Positions 11,041 through 25,450 are shown, counted from the stretch's first letter. The stretch is 64,000 nucleotides of DNA from Sphagnum compactum (GCA_965153455.1 OZ234493.1:20140213-20204212); one strand, 5' to 3'. The notes: a model not told the origin generated them from the sequence alone. A program made the numbers and translations.

Positions 11041-14000
11041 AAGGAAAATATTTCTTGTGATAGTCCAAATTGTCCACCTACCTATGCTTTCACCTTATTT
11101 TTACATATTAATATGATTTAAAGCAAAGTTAAAATGGACAACCACATCATTTTTTTCTTTTTGAAAAAAATCCTTTGATACCTAAAGTTAATAAATGATT
11201 GGTGCATCTTTATTTTAAAATTGATCATACTTTCATATTTCAATTTAATATGTCATGCCATCATTTCACATTAGATCCATTTTTTACAAATTTATTTTCT
11301 ATTTGGATTAAAATATTTGATCAATTAATGATATTTTGTTAAGCATGAATCTTTCTCACCATCTTGCCTTAGGGTATGTTATCATGGGAAAAGACCTTTT
11401 TTTGCCAAGATTGAACAAATTCAAATCAAAAGATCAATTTCAAAAACTAGTACCATATGTTATTTGTTGTCTATTAGTATTGTTATTCATAATTATTTCC
11501 AAAAGAATTGAAAACACAATAACTACCCTATGCTCCATAGGAACTACCTCATTAGCATTTCAATTGCCATCAGAAGTGCACTAATATATTTTGTTACTTT
11601 GTTCTTTCTAAACTTATATGTGTTCCCTAGAAACTTTAAATGTGTATGATTTACCAATTAACGTGCAATTAGTAAATTGGAAACAATAACTTTTTGTTTT
11701 TTCAAGTTAGGGGTTTGTTAGATGCTTTAGTTCTTTAAGCTTTTATTCTCACAAATTTCAACCCTCACCAAAACCAATTGTTCCTTCTTGCAAATCCTAT
11801 AGAAACTCACACTTCATTCAAACCTACCTATGTTCCAACACCACCAAAAAAACAAAACCTCACTCAACATCACCCATTTTAATATGAGGACTCCACATAC
11901 TCATAATCACCTTCCCCAATCTTCACTTTTAACCAACAAAATTAGATTACAAAATTCAAATTTGCAAGACAAAACATTAGATAAGGTTTGTTTTTAAAAA
12001 GAATGCCACCATTAAGTTTCTCCTCCTCTCCTAACCACCCCTTGCCTTCTTAGTTCTTCTCAACATTTATAGTATGTTGTTTCCTAATTCCTTTTAGAAT
12101 TTCACTATACATCACCAAATGTCATAGTCATTCAAAGTGGCTAAGAAAATAGACATCATAATTTAGTAACCTCTTCCTATTCACTTGGACCATCCTTTTT
12201 TTTACTAAATTGTTTTTTCCAAACTTTCCCATGGATGTCATTTTTCTCTATGCCACCCTTTAAGACCTAATGGATCCTTCTTGAACCACCTCTCCTCTAC
12301 TTGCTCCCTCCCATCGGTGTGGAGGTAGCTTCTTGGAATAGCTTTCCCTCTTCTCAAGATCTTCTACCATGTGTTCTCTCTATGTTTTACATTTAATCCC
12401 CATTTTTGTCTAAATGTAGCTTGTTTAATGCCCCTCATCACTACATGGGTTTTCCTAGCCCAACATTATCTACTAAAAGGTAGTTGGTTAATTACTAAAA
12501 TCATATTAGTCTATGTAATAAACCTAATCACATTCTTTATAGTGTTAGTAATTATGCCAACAAAGCCTACAACTCCTTAAGTCATTTCATTATATGATCA
12601 AGAAATGATGTCAAAATAGATGAGTTCAAACATAGAACTTGTCTATTTCAAACAATAGACCATAAAATTATCTATTTCAACATTCCGAAACTTTCGATGA
12701 TTATGCTTTTCAAACTTTCAAAATCAAGCAACTTGCAATTACATTTTTGGAATGATTTGGTGCAAATACGAATTGTTCTTTCATCCATACTACCACATTT
12801 GCAACCTTCGGCAATATCCACCAATTTTAATAATTAGGTATTGCATGTTCAAATTGTCCTAGGGTTGGGCTATGGACAAGCAACATGCATATGACCTATT
12901 TGAACAAATTAGTTTGGTTCTAACAAATCTCGACCTTGATATAGGGATTAGCAACATCTAACAACACATTCCATTGAATTCAAATGACTTACAATCAAAT
13001 AAAAGGTAATAAGGGGGAAATGACATATGTAAAGCTTGTTTGTTAAACCAATATCCCATGGCCAATAATAGGAGTCGGAGGTCTTCTACCATAATTACAC
13101 AAATCTCACTTGACCATATGCACAACCACTTTTACTAACCATATGGTTTTGGATGATCTTGAAACATAAAGAAAGCACACTAGGGTCCCCAAAAATTGTA
13201 ATCACAACTGTTGTTTTGCAAAATTTGATGATGTTTTTGAAATGTATTGTCACAAATGGAATTGTTCTTGTGAATTTTGAGGATATTTGATTAGCTTGAA
13301 CTTGGGCTAACCATTTTTTAAAAAAAATTAAATGATGAAAACTTAAAACTCTATGAGCATATTTATCACAGAAAAAATGTCATTATGAAAACATAAAAAT
13401 ATGCCTCCAAAAGTGGGGTTGTAAGTGATATTTTTGCATGAAACTTTGGGTGGCAAAAGATATTGATACAAACTACCAAATTTCATTGATATTATGGTTA
13501 GTATCACAAACTTCCTTAGGCAAAACTTCAATATGATTATAATGAATCATTATTTATTTAAGGTTTTTTTCACATCATTGTTGTGTATTTTTCACTTTAT
13601 TATTCTATTATTGATAAAATTCTTGTTGAAAATATATAAACATAATGAACAATGGTTTTGAGTTATTAATTCCATGATTATGATGATGAAAAGAATAACA
13701 GTTTGTCATTTTACCCTAATTTTCATGACACAAATGTAAAATTTTATCATTCAAGGAAACTTAAAATTTATATCATTTTAAAGAATAATTATGTTTATGT
13801 TTATGATAATAAAATATGATTTTAACATTTGTTGAAATAACTAAAAAATGACATTTGATCCTAATTACATTATATACAAGTTCTCATTAGTTTTACATAA
13901 TTATTTTTCCCTAGGAAGTTTGTGATTGGCAATATCAATGAAATTTTGACCATTGGATTGGTATGGAACAATTTAAAATGTTTGCATAAAACTATATGTC

Positions 14001-16109
14001 ACCAAAAATACTTATAAATATTATAGTTACTTTAACACTTCATGACATTTGCCTACATTGGGATAACCTTCTTTTACCCATAGTTTCATTGTCTAACATA
14101 GTTGGACTGGCGCAATTCACACAAAGCTTGAAATTCTACCCAATATTATTTCCCTTCAATTTGTCAACAATTACATACATATAGGAGTGCCAAATTGATT
14201 CAACACTTGGTCCCACAATGAATAGGCAAAAATACATAGTATATTGTATCTCCGGTATTAAGAAATTTTAATCTTGAATGATTTGATATGAAAGATATGT
14301 ACTCAATATATCTTAAGATGTGACTTAAAGACTATAGACTAAAACTATGTACAGTTAATATGTCACATATTACGAGACAATCTATTATTTGTAATGTGTT
14401 CATCATATTCATGACTTCGCCATTTGATGGTTCAGCAAGTCCACTGGTCAAAAGAAGTCCTTAGGATGAAAATTGTTCACAAAGATGATCAGAATGATGC
14501 AGTCATGGGCATGAGTACTTGATGGTCACATGGTGGCCTTAATTGTCTCATGCACAAATTATTACATACAAATGAAATCATTTAACACTAAAACTGGAAT
14601 GCATGAGAGACTGAATGTGACTTTCCTGACATACCTAACTGCCACCTGAATGCTCACTGGCCTATCACCTTGGACTTGCACTCAACAACAATTGCATACT
14701 TGTACACAAAACAAGAAACATGGTTCCTAATAACATGTGGTGTTTGTCATGAGAACAAATCAAGATTGAAACTATGAACTATTTTGAAGTTGTTGCTTGC
14801 CCCTTTTATAAAGTGGATCACATCATGAACTAATATGAAAATCCATGTGTGTGTGGTGTTAATGCATATTTTCTAGTCTTCTATAATCAAGAAGCTTTGA
14901 TTAGAACCAAATTCTTGTTATTCAAGCTTCTTGAGCATAGACTAGTAGGGACCCCATAATCGACACTGATGGTAATGCACAATGTAGCATTCTCTTGTAC
15001 ATGGGATTGCTCAATACCTGAGAAAAAAACATTTTCTGCAAAAAGGCAATTGCAGGAATTTAAAAAGTACTTAAGTACTACATCATTCATGGCAGTGTGG
15101 TGACAAGGTCGATGAGTGTAATCTGAGGCATACTGATCATGAGGTTTCCAGCATTTCAAGTTTCTCTGCAAAATGAAGGCTGCTTTCAAAAAAATCATTC
15201 TCTTGCAACAGAGACTTTGGTGATCATGGAGTAGCACTGTTTCAAGATCACATAGATATAATTGCAGTTTTTGTCCAGCTTGGGGAGGATGAAGATGAAA
15301 ATCTCAGTGGTTTTTTAGCAGTTCTCTGAACTAGCATCACTACCAATCATTCTTTAAAAAACATTTAGCATTAGTTTATGACATGTTTGTAAAAAACTGT
15401 CCAAACTGGCAAAACAATTGCCTCAAAACTAAAGTTTTGGGCAAATGTGGCAATCTTTATTTTTTATTTTTTGGGGGGCTAATTTGTGACATGATCTTCC
15501 TTCATAATTTTTGAGGTAGAAATTTTGTGAAAACTCACCACCCAAAAATAAAATAATATAATCACTGAAACCCACAAAATGTTCAAGTGCCTACATGTAG
15601 CTTAATATTTACACATGTAGGAATTTATCAAGAAGGCAACAAATATCATCAAGAGAACTTTTTTGACTTCTGAACACTTCATTTAGTACTTGAGCAGTGT
15701 TTTTCTTTTTTGGGATGGCGAGGGAAGGGAGGGGCAGGAATTTTGGCTTTTTTTTTACCTGAAAAATATGATTTCAACACATGCAAAGGACTTTTGTGTA
15801 AAAAATGCCCCTAATTCGCCAGATTTCAAAATATTTTGAAAAAACACTACTAGATTTCTACAACAAGTTCCAGCCGGTAGACAAAACATAACGGATTCTT
15901 AATTTCTTTTACTTCCATATCTAGTGTATCTACTTCTTGTTCAGGATCACCAATTTGGCCACATCACAAAAATTGGAATAAAGAACCCCCCCAAAAAAAA
16001 CTGTACAGAAACTTGAGTATTGACCTGATTCAGTGAATTTTTTTTCAATTATCTGATGTTGCATGATTGGTTTAGGATCCCAAGAGGGATTTAGCATTAA
16101 ATGACAATA

Positions 16110-16320
16110 TGTCATGAGAACCCATCTAAATAGTAAAAATACTTGGTAGAAAAATGCTACCAAACTAAAATCAGAGTCCAAATGTGGCCAAAAAAAACTT
16201 CAAATTATTTTTTTTCCAAACTTGGTGATTTTTTTAAAAAGAAAAAAAACAAGAATATTGTGACAGAATATTCCCTTTAAAATTTTATTTTTATCATTTT
16301 GGCGAGATTTTGGGTCCCAA
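16110..16320 (+). repeat. Dispersed repeat, copy 2
   Basis: Diverged direct copy of the sequence at 10,880-11,040, with the same order of conserved words. It ends just before the GC-richer segment that carries the dioxygenase pseudogene. Confidence 0.55.
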
Positions 16321-16499
16321 AAACTAAAACCGCTGACTTGATTAGATTAAAATTATTTGAGGCATTCCGAGTACCCGGAGGACGTCAACAAGCTTGACTA
16401 GTGGTCAAGCAGTCGGACTAGGGTTTTACGCCATTTGTAGGCAATGTCCTGGCGTAGGATGCAGCTGGTCGAAAGCTTGGGGCCTGTGTGAGCTCGTTC

Positions 16500-17350
16500 G
16501 CTCGCACCAACCCCTGAATTCCCAGAGAAAGCTCCGACCGGGCAGGGACTAGGGCAGAAGTTGAAGCGCATGGAGCTGCTCATCTTCGACTCCATCTCGA
16601 GGTTCTGGTTGTCGAAGTGGTGACGTTTACGGGGAGGTTCGAGTGACGCCTCGCACCAACCCCTCCATTCGAGGCTCCCAAAAAATCAAAGATTGGTTCC
16701 CTTAGCTACGAGATTTTTTACGCTATTCATCTCAAGAGAGTCTGAAAAATAAAAATAGCTGCTGATTTTCGTCAGAAGGATCCGAGCCGCTAATCTTGCG
16801 TTCGATGATGGAATTTTCAGAAGCTCAATTTCTGCGTCGAGGTTTGCGTTGTAGCTCCTACAGATTATAATTCTGAATTTTATCCTCCTCATATCATATT
16901 CAACATGCACCTTGACCCGTGACGGCTTCCAAGTTCCCATTTTTCTCATACCTAAATTGGTTAGGGTCTGCACCCAGCTCGGCGAAGAGCTTGGCAGCCA
17001 ACAAGTGTATGTTGACGGTGGGATGCAACTGCATGCCGAAGCTCTCGGCCCAGTGCATTTACCTTTTCTGATTGACCCAGGCGTTGGCTCCGAACCCGAA
17101 GGAAGTGCCAAGTGGGCAATGGACGCGTTCCTATCCTGTGCGCCTTGGCGTCTCAACGGTTGATCAATACATGATCAATTCCGTGATTGACAATCTGGAA
17201 AAAAAAAATCCCCACTTCTGGCACGCCTTCGCCGTCCCCTTCACAAGATCTTGTCTTTGGCTAAGCTTGCCTTCTTTCAATTGAAGAGCGACAGGAAAGT
17301 CAACGGCCCATAAACCCAGACTGTGTAACTTAAAGTCCACAGGGTCCCAG
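16500..17350 (-). pseudogene. Broken 2-oxoglutarate/Fe(II)-dependent dioxygenase (2OGD)
   Basis: Reading the minus strand from about 17,350 downward gives, in different frames, the landmarks of a plant 2OGD. An N-terminal domain contains KEGKLSQRQDLVKGTAKACQ followed by KWGFF, and after a frame jump QIVNHGIDHVLI, the classic GFFQIVNHGI motif. GTSFGFGANAWVNQK lies at about 17,115-17,063. A helix-like NLDAEIELLK is near 16,840. SSMRFNFCP near 16,560 is followed in another frame by ELSLGIQG, the segment just before the iron-binding HxD. The first shift is a run of ten T (minus strand, 17,200-17,209) where the motif needs five. At least four frames are needed, much of the N-domain to core linker is missing, and the HxD and distal His-RxS are not recognisable. 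Family members oxidise hormones and specialised metabolites in the cytosol; the substrate cannot be guessed here. Confidence 0.65.
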
Positions 17351-18406
17351 ACAACAAGACCATGAGCTTCTTCAAAAGCAAACCTACGCTCCCCCCTGTA
17401 TGCGGATTCCTTGTGAGATTGATAGAACAGTACGAGTACTACAGGAAGGGTACAGCTTGCTAGGGTTGACACTAGCTAAGTCAGATGACAAAAGATCTGA
17501 TCTGCAGGACGCCTGAAGCAGTACGTCTGGTCAGACAAATGGACTACTCACAGGAAAACCCCAGCTAGATCATTACAGTAAACTCCCGAAACCAAGTGGT
17601 ACCTTCTGATCGATCCTCATGACACGACAACCATCAAACACCACCTAATGATCGCGCGATGGGTTGTAAAGGGCTACATTATAGCTGCATCCAGTAAGAG
17701 CTGTAATCCTGTGGAGAGTTGCAAGAGAATGAATCACCGGCATTTTTTGCTGCAGGAAATTGTAGTCCCAGCAAGTTGTCAGCTTTACGACTTTTGTGAC
17801 TGGAATGATCCGTTCAGCAGCTGATGCTGCAGGACCAGGGCGGCGCCGGGCGGGCCCTAGTCTGGTCTGGGGAGCAGTTACGTACGGACGGGGCGAGGAC
17901 CAGGAGAGTGTCGGGGCGGGCCCCGAGCCCGGGGGGGGGGCGGCGGGGGCCGAGAAGTAAAGTAGGATAGCAGACAAGGTGACTTCTTGCAACCCGGTTC
18001 CTGCTTCCCACCTACTTGCAAGCGACAGAGTTGTCTCCCTACGCTCGACAAGTTGGAAAGGCATGTCGCAGGATGTGCCTTCCAAGCAAGAGCATGTGTA
18101 TAATTCATTCCATCCATCATCCTCAAATGTTTCATCAAGCCTTTTAAGTATCATGGCACATGCTGAGTACAATGTACTAAGTGTTGGGCTGTGCTTTCTA
18201 AGAGAACCTCTGGTCTTGGTTTTGACACTAAAGTTGTTTTTTTTAGGTAGGTTCTTCTAATGTAGATTTGAGCTTTGAGCTTGGTTTTGCAAATTTTTTG
18301 ATCTTGCCGTTTCAGTTTTGGCACATTTTTTCCAAATTGAAGAACCTCCTCCCCTAGTTCAAAAATGACGTCTGGTTTCATGTACACATTCCCCAAGATT
18401 GGATAT
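17351..18406. other. GC-richer island, no gene assignable
   Basis: It contains a very GC-rich patch (about 17,820-17,955, with a G-run at 17,931-17,940). The patch resembles the left-end insertion in composition but shares no long word with it. Minus-strand frames (17164-17472, 17645-18172) run through it. The first is partly the start of the dioxygenase relic; the 175-residue frame is proline/arginine-rich across the GC patch and matches no family. I see no splice-consistent gene. Confidence 0.4.
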
Positions 18407-18615
18407 TGTATAAGTATGGAGTTTTACAACAAATTGAAATTGAGATTGACTGTATAAGTACGGAGTTTTACAACAAATTGAAATTGAGGTTGATTGTATA
18501 AGTACAAAGTTTTAAAACAAATTGACATTGAGCTTGATTGTATAAGTACAGAGTTTTACAATAAATTGAAGTTGGGGTCGATCGTATAAGTAAGAAATTT
18601 TACAACTAATTAAAA
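18407..18615. repeat. 44-bp minisatellite, about 4.8 copies
   Basis: The word TGTATAAGTA (CGTATAAGTA in the last copy) starts at 18,407, 18,451, 18,495, 18,539 and 18,583, exactly 44 bp apart. Each unit continues with GAGTTTTACAACAAATTGAA and TTGAG-type sequence. The units differ by scattered substitutions, and the last is truncated and diverged. The array is non-coding. Confidence 0.9.
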
Positions 18616-21600
18616 CCAATCACTTATCTCTAAAGTTCAACTTACTTGTCAACTTTTGAAAAATGTTCAGCTTCAACGTACCTAAAGAACCTAAACCTAT
18701 GTTCAATGTATATTTTTATCAAGGTTCCAATTCTGATTTTGGTTCTAACAAATGTGAGTTCCACAATCTGGTTCTTGTGCCAGTTCCACCAAAAGGGTTC
18801 CAGTTTATGTCCAAGTCACAAGAACCTGAACCCTCAAGTTTAAGACTCCAAACCGGGGTACGCACCTGCCAACACTAGTACATGCCATAGGCCATTGTGC
18901 CCATTTTGGTGCGCATTTGGAATTTCAGGCTTGCTCTACTGGGTTGCACCCGCAAATTCCTCACAGACACCTTCTTGGTCTTGTAAGTAATAGGTCTGGG
19001 CAGTTACGTGTGGTTGAGCCCCACAGGACCCTCCATCTTGTATGGGAACTAAAAAGAGCCAGAAATGGCCATAAGGAAACTCTTACTTTCTGGATCTCCT
19101 CAATAGTTCTTCAGTAAAATTGTTTAGTATATTGAATAATCATCCATTATGGTGGATATTACATATTAGACATATCACAGAACTTGGCATTGCAGGATCT
19201 GCATTATGGGTTAGTAACTGGGTTTGTTCAAAACTTCACACTTTGAAAGGCTCTTTGACACAGAAAAAAAAGTAGGTCAGCAGTTGCCATTTCGCCTTCC
19301 TAGTCATGATTGTATGATATCAAATACCAACTACATGCATCCAATGAGGTGTCACAATTGGTGTCCATTAAACCTACTGAAGGCAAGGAGTCCTCCCAGT
19401 TATTACTTGAAACTTGCACTACATACTGTCAAAGTTTAAAGAGGTTGTCATCTTTTGAGTGCAATTTGCCACACACAATGCTTTTAAGGTGCAGCTCCTT
19501 TTGTGGCCAGTTAATTTCTGTGAAATGATTGGCCTTATCTACTTTCGAATGTATATGCCTAATACTTTCTAAATGAGTTTGCAGCTTTAGATTTGGTGGC
19601 CTGGAAAAAGAGAAGCACCTCCTTGCCAGGACTAGGAAGTATAATCCTTTTCAGGACCCCAAATGCATTAAAGCATTTGAAATTCCCAATTAATTGCAAG
19701 TGTTTCTAGCATAGTCTCACCATGATGCTTGATGGATCGACATTTCCCACAAAGATGATTATATGTTTTCCCACATTTGCTTGAAGTTAAAGATGAATCC
19801 CCATTTCATCTTTTGCTCTATCAAGATCTTTGTTCAAGGTTCCCCACATTTTTTCCACATTCTGAAACTGCAAATAGTATTTACAGAATTTTCCCTTTGG
19901 AATTGGAATCTTAAAGTTGGGTGATTTCTTCTCTCACGTACTAGGTCAAAATTTCAAGCTGCAATATAAGATTCAACCTGATTGCATATGCTTCTATGGT
20001 GTCTCATAGTGTCCTTATGGTTCATTGATGGACCATTAGAAAATGAAAAAGATGATGAATGGTTAAATACTATCCCAACCATGGCAATTTGTTGCTTGAA
20101 ATTTTATATGATGGTTATGGTGTCACCAAAAAGAAAAGGGAAATACTTTCTACGTGAGTAAACCCCTAATACTGGACAAACAGACTCATTGTGTATTGCT
20201 GAAGTCTTATGAAACAGCAACACTTGCTTCAAGTATTATTTTTCATCAAATTCCTTACAGACATCTAAATTTTACTGTTTTAATTCTATGGACCACAAGG
20301 GATCAGTTTCTCTCCTGATTTCCTCTCGAGGAGTCAACCGGTTGTTTCATGGGAGTGGCAACTCATACCCCAACAATAGGAATCCCACTGATACTGACTT
20401 GACTACTTCACATTGTTCCTCTCAAACACTGGACAAAGATTCAGGGCAGGATCGATGAGTGTAACTATATTATTCTCCAATATCCCCTTGTTCCCAAAAC
20501 CCCCAAAGCTCCCACAATGCAGCAGGTATTCTCTCTTCAAGATGAAACACATTGCACACTCAACTCAAGATCCCCAAAGCCATCAAACACGAGCTGCCAC
20601 AACAACCACTCCAGAAATCCTTGACACATTCATCATCTCTCTTGTGTTGGTCCCTAAAAACATGCAAGACCTCTAGACCTCTTCCTGACACTCTTGGCAT
20701 AGCGGAAGTTCAAGCATCAAGGTTCTTATGAGCCAACAATCTTAATCAAGTTCCATCCCTAGCTAATTACAATACCAAAATCCAAATCGACTACACACTT
20801 GCTAGTCATCTTGAAAGTCTAACGACTTGGCTTCCTTTCTTCACCAAAATTCGCCCCCCTTTGTTTTCTCTAGCCAACATCATATATCCTCCTTCATTCC
20901 TCGTCCTTTCGTTCCCCAGAAAGCTCCCTACCAATCCCCTCGCAGAGCCGTGATTCACACAGTTCATGAAGAGTCTTCATTGAGCAACCAGGATCGCGTT
21001 CCATCACTAAAACCAACTCACCAAAATCCCTTTGCAATAACCTGCAAAACAACAAACCAAACCAAAAACATAAACAAACCAGAAAACAACTTCTTCGGCA
21101 CCCTTGAAACACCATATCGCCAGCAATTCAGCCATTTAGCTGAATGAGGGTTTGCAACCTTCATCCATAGAAAACATCTGACACTGTTTTTAGGTTACAA
21201 TGGGTGGATAAAATTATAACAATGGATCAGACACTAGAATTTTGAGCAAGCATTTTGAATCCATGAACTAAGTTCACATATTTGTTTTCCCAAATTTCCC
21301 ATATCACTTTGTCATTGAAAACTATACATATACTTGGAAGTCAAAGCTTGGAGGAGGGTGGGCCATTGCCACTATTATTATGATGGTTGCCTAAGGTGAC
21401 TATAGATTGAAAAGTCACCTGGTCAATGGTCATGCTTAGTCAACTAACAAAATGTTGCCCTTTTACACATTTGGTACACCGTGATACATGACATCTATTG
21501 GAGTTCACCTTCTATGATGCTACACATACTCTACTCAACACAACTAGTGTACATCTTGTGTGTTGGTGCATTGTATATGTACCATACCTATGACTCATGT

Positions 21601-24600
21601 TTGACAAATCTTGTCAAAATAATTGAAAAAAAAAAGGAGTCGGGCAGCTCCAATCTGAATATTTTACAATTTCAACAATAGTCTCTAAGTATGCTAGGTC
21701 CATTAATAAGTTTCAAAGTTATCTTGTGTTTTGAACTAGGTTTGATTTTATAAAATTTCAACAAATTGTTCTTAGTTTTTTCTTTTTATATATAGCTGGC
21801 CCTCTCAAGAATTAATCAGTGTGGAACATGAGTTGAAGGTATATAACACACAGTAAATTGTATAAAAAATTCATACAGAAAACACAAGCAAGAATTGAGA
21901 TGGCAGTGTGCACCAGAGATTGAATTGCAGAGTACCCATAGTATGCAAGGGACTTAGTTTAGGCCAGAGTGAACCAGCACCCATGGTTGTACAATGCAGG
22001 ATGGATGGTGTGTGGAAATGAAACAATTTTGTATACATTATTATCTTGCACCTAACCATGGTAGTTAGCTATGTGCTAACCATCCACCTGGATCTACCCA
22101 CCTAGTAGTCACCAAGTGTTTTCCTCATGTACCTACTTACATAATAACCAACCACTTGTGTTCCCTACCTACTTCCTTGTGGGACTTATCCACTTGTCCA
22201 TAGGTTCCTAGTGATTGTGCGGTTATTTGAATTTTCAAAGAACTGTTGGTTTCAGTTTTTCAAATATTTCAGAATCAAATAATCATCAGTTCTGATTCTT
22301 TGAAAAAATCAGAATCAAAGAACGACCTGCCATGGTTATTTCAAAAACCATACAGAACCTATGATTTTCATGAAAGAACTCATGAAGAACCAGCATTTTC
22401 TTGCTTTTCAATTTTTGAGCTCCATGGTTATATACCAGAATCAGGTCTTTGATTTTAATCCTAAGATCTGCCATGATAACAGTCAGGGGTCTGTTCCTGT
22501 TTCTAATGACTGCCCAACACAGTTTGTTACCTAGGTAGGGGAAGGAGGAAGTAGGAGGGTTTATGCGATAGGTTGCCAAGGTGGAACCTTTGTAACTTAG
22601 TTGTGGAGTCATGGCAAGTTTCAAGAGATGGTGCACATAATCCCAGCTTTGGTGTAAAGAGAATGTCAGTGGTACTGAGTTTTTGCAGATGTACATGTAT
22701 GTATGGAAAAATGTCCTCCTCATGATACTTAGGCTCCCAAAGAATGGGCCTGTTTTGCAACTCCATGAGTTTCAAGTTCTCTAATCACTGCAAAGTGGCC
22801 ACCATGTGTGTTGTTTGAGAGAGTTTGTCAAGCCTGAAGCTATTAGGTAATCTATAGCAGTTAAGACATATTTGCACATGCACAACACAAATCAATAACT
22901 GGAAGTAGTCAAATGCTCAAGATGAACAAAACTTGGACTTTGTGCATTCATATAGTTACTAACATCATAGATACCATCCATATACAAGGAGTTCCAAAGT
23001 TGCCTTGCATTGTCGAATGATAGTTCTGCATGCTAATGAAAGACATTGTGAAGAAGCTCCTAGGCTACCTAATGTCACCGGACTTTTGGTAATATTTGTA
23101 CATGCATCTCTAAATTTGCACATGGATTGTTACATTTGTACATGGATCATTACAGATAGTTGAACTGGGCTGCAACTGTGGGCAGTTAATAGCATTCTTC
23201 AATAGGCACCTCTTACTTGAAATTTATTTGACATTAGAACATCAAATAGCATTCAAGTTTTAGCCCTAACTAATTTCTACAAATTTGAACGGAACTCAAG
23301 TTCCTTCGATTTCTAATTTCACTCAAATGAATCAAAATTTTATTAAATTAAATTCAAGTTCATCTAAATTCAATTGAAGAGAAATGGGATGCAAATTGGT
23401 GTAGAAAGTATTGAAAATCTACTTCCATGATTATGGTGTTGATGAAAAACTTTGGAAAGACACAAATCCAAAAAGACACCTTTTTATTCCTATTTGTTTG
23501 AGAATCGGCTAAACAAATTTCAATTTGAAACTATCCAAAGAACAATTTAAGGAATTTTAAGTTGTGCTTTGCAAACTAGTTCCAAAGAATTATCATCATG
23601 GGAATGAAATAAATTGTTAGATAATAATATTTTAAAAATTAATCAATGGTTCATATAATAGTCATGTGTTGAATTTGATCTTAATCCATTGCATAACTTA
23701 TTTTTATATTCAATATTATAATCCAAACATTAATGGGATCAAAGCACACTACAATGGACCAAAAATCATACTTGAGAATCCATCCCGAGTCCATATTTTA
23801 AGTGTATTTTAACCGTAGTGACCCTTGTAAAATTAAGTCTTAAACTAAAAACAATCAAATGATGTTGAAGCTTACAACATTTTTTCCTCATCTTTTCACT
23901 TTATACCACCATATTATAGACCTTTCTAAATGTTTTTAGTGAAGAAAATTTTTGAAAAAAATTCTCTATGTAGGTAAATGGACTTTGCAAAACATATTAT
24001 TTTGAGGTCATGAAATGGAATTTCAAAAAGACAAGAGAGTTTTCTTTCCATATTTTCTTACCTTTCACTGTCATAGACTTTAAAAGCAACATGTCCCAAA
24101 GTCTTGAGTAATTTCCATAAAATGGTATAACAAAAAAAGTTCATATAACTAATGGTTGAGAACTTTGGGGATACTAGATTTTTTAAGTTTGCCTTTGATT
24201 GAACATTGATGGTTTTGGTGCAAGTTTTTCAAAGTTGGAAAAATTAAGAAATAATGTTTCAATATCTTGAATCCTTTTGCCATATTTGTAATGTTTCATT
24301 TGAGGACTGTGCAATAATGCTTGTCAAACCTAGAAAAATGTACACTATGGCATCCATAAAAGTTCATCATAATTTATTTTTACCCTATGACTAGATAATT
24401 GAATATAACCAATGAAGCCTATTGTGAATTTTTTTGTAATTCATTCAAAGTCATCTATTTAATCATTGATTTTATATCATGGGTTAAATTACCAATTATG
24501 TTGGGTAGTTACCCAGTTTGGCAACATAGCTATGATGTGACCACATGAACATGAATGATGAGCCTATGAACATGAGAAATGAACATGTGAGTGACTTCAT

Positions 24601-25077
24601 GAACAAGAAAGTTATTCTTGCCATGTGGATAACATATTCTTGTGAACATGTATGATCCTTCTTGCCATGTCAAATGAATATTCCATCCATGTGGTAAAAA
24701 GAATTCTTTTAACATTTTGTTATGTCAACATTATTTTCCATCCTTTAAAGGGTTTCATTCCTCTAGTTTTCTATCATTAGAATTTTTTTCAAAATGTAAA
24801 TAAATTTAGTATGTCATGTTTTTGTATACAATGAATTTGGTTAATACATTGTCTTTTCAATTAAGTAATTAGATTCCTTAATATTAAATACAACCACACT
24901 TATTGCTTAAAGTATTTTACCATATTTGGGTGCACTCATGGTAAAATAGACTAGCAAATTACCTTGCACGAAAACATAAAAGTAATCAAAAAATAATTTG
25001 GGGGGAGGGGGTGGGGGGTGGGAGGCATAAGGTCGAATTTCGAATTTCAAAATAAGGTATAACTAAATATAAAGTAA
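18616..25077. other. Long region without a recognisable gene
   Basis: No domain, transposase, repeat array or RNA gene could be supported. The frames at 20413-20676, 20827-21147 and 22286-22723 (minus) lack family features; the two plus-strand frames are rich in Pro, Ser, Thr and Gln. Small-scale repetition of GTTCCAATTCTGATTTTGGTTC-like words occurs near 18,720-18,830, with related AGAATCAGAATCA words near 22,260-22,320 and 63,850-63,870. A CATGAACATG-rich stretch lies at 24,540-24,680. A G-run segment (GGGGGGAGGGGGTGGGGGG) is at about 24,999-25,020. Confidence 0.45.
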
Positions 25078-25149
25078 CACTACTACAAATCCTGGTTGTT
25101 TAAGAATTTCAAGTTGACTAATTTGTCATTTTGATTAATAGACATGTCT

Positions 25150-25450
25150 TAAGAAAACACTTATTGTAAAATTTGGGATCTACATGTGGACCAAATAACC
25201 ATTTTAAAGGGGGGTATTAAATAATTGTTCAACCTAATTTTTTATCACCCTATTATTATCTAATTTTTTTTAAATATACACATTAAAGCCACTTTATATT
25301 AATTATAATCCATTATTTCAAACTATTACATACCTTATATTATAATTAAATTGATTATTTGAATAAAATGTACCCAATTTTTAACTAATTAACTTATAAT
25401 TTTTAACCAACATCCAATATATTGCACCTTATATTATTATTCATGTAATT
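25150..25450 (+). repeat. Dispersed repeat, partner of an inverted copy at 30.06-30.33 kb
   Basis: The sequence AAATTTGGGATCTACATG ... TTTTTATCACCCTATTATTATCTAA ... ATAATCCATTATTTCA ... AATATATTGCACCTTATATT reappears, in the same order but reverse-complemented, at 30,060-30,325. The copies are old, with many substitutions and small indels but unmistakable collinearity. Confidence 0.85.

Larger units (their letters stand above)
10566..16499. other. AT-rich intergenic DNA, no gene seen
   Basis: About 6 kb without a recognisable coding region, RNA gene or transposon end. Open frames such as 11336-11584, 12371-12580 and 14887-15237 (minus) have no family resemblance I can name. The one structured feature noticed is a dispersed repeat shared by about 10,880-11,040 and 16,110-16,320. 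From about 16,380 rightward the base composition becomes clearly more GC-rich. Confidence 0.5.

Noticed and set aside
17645-18172. 175-codon minus-strand frame through the GC patch
   Set aside because: No recognisable domain, Pro/Arg-rich only where GC peaks, and no splice context linking it to the dioxygenase relic.
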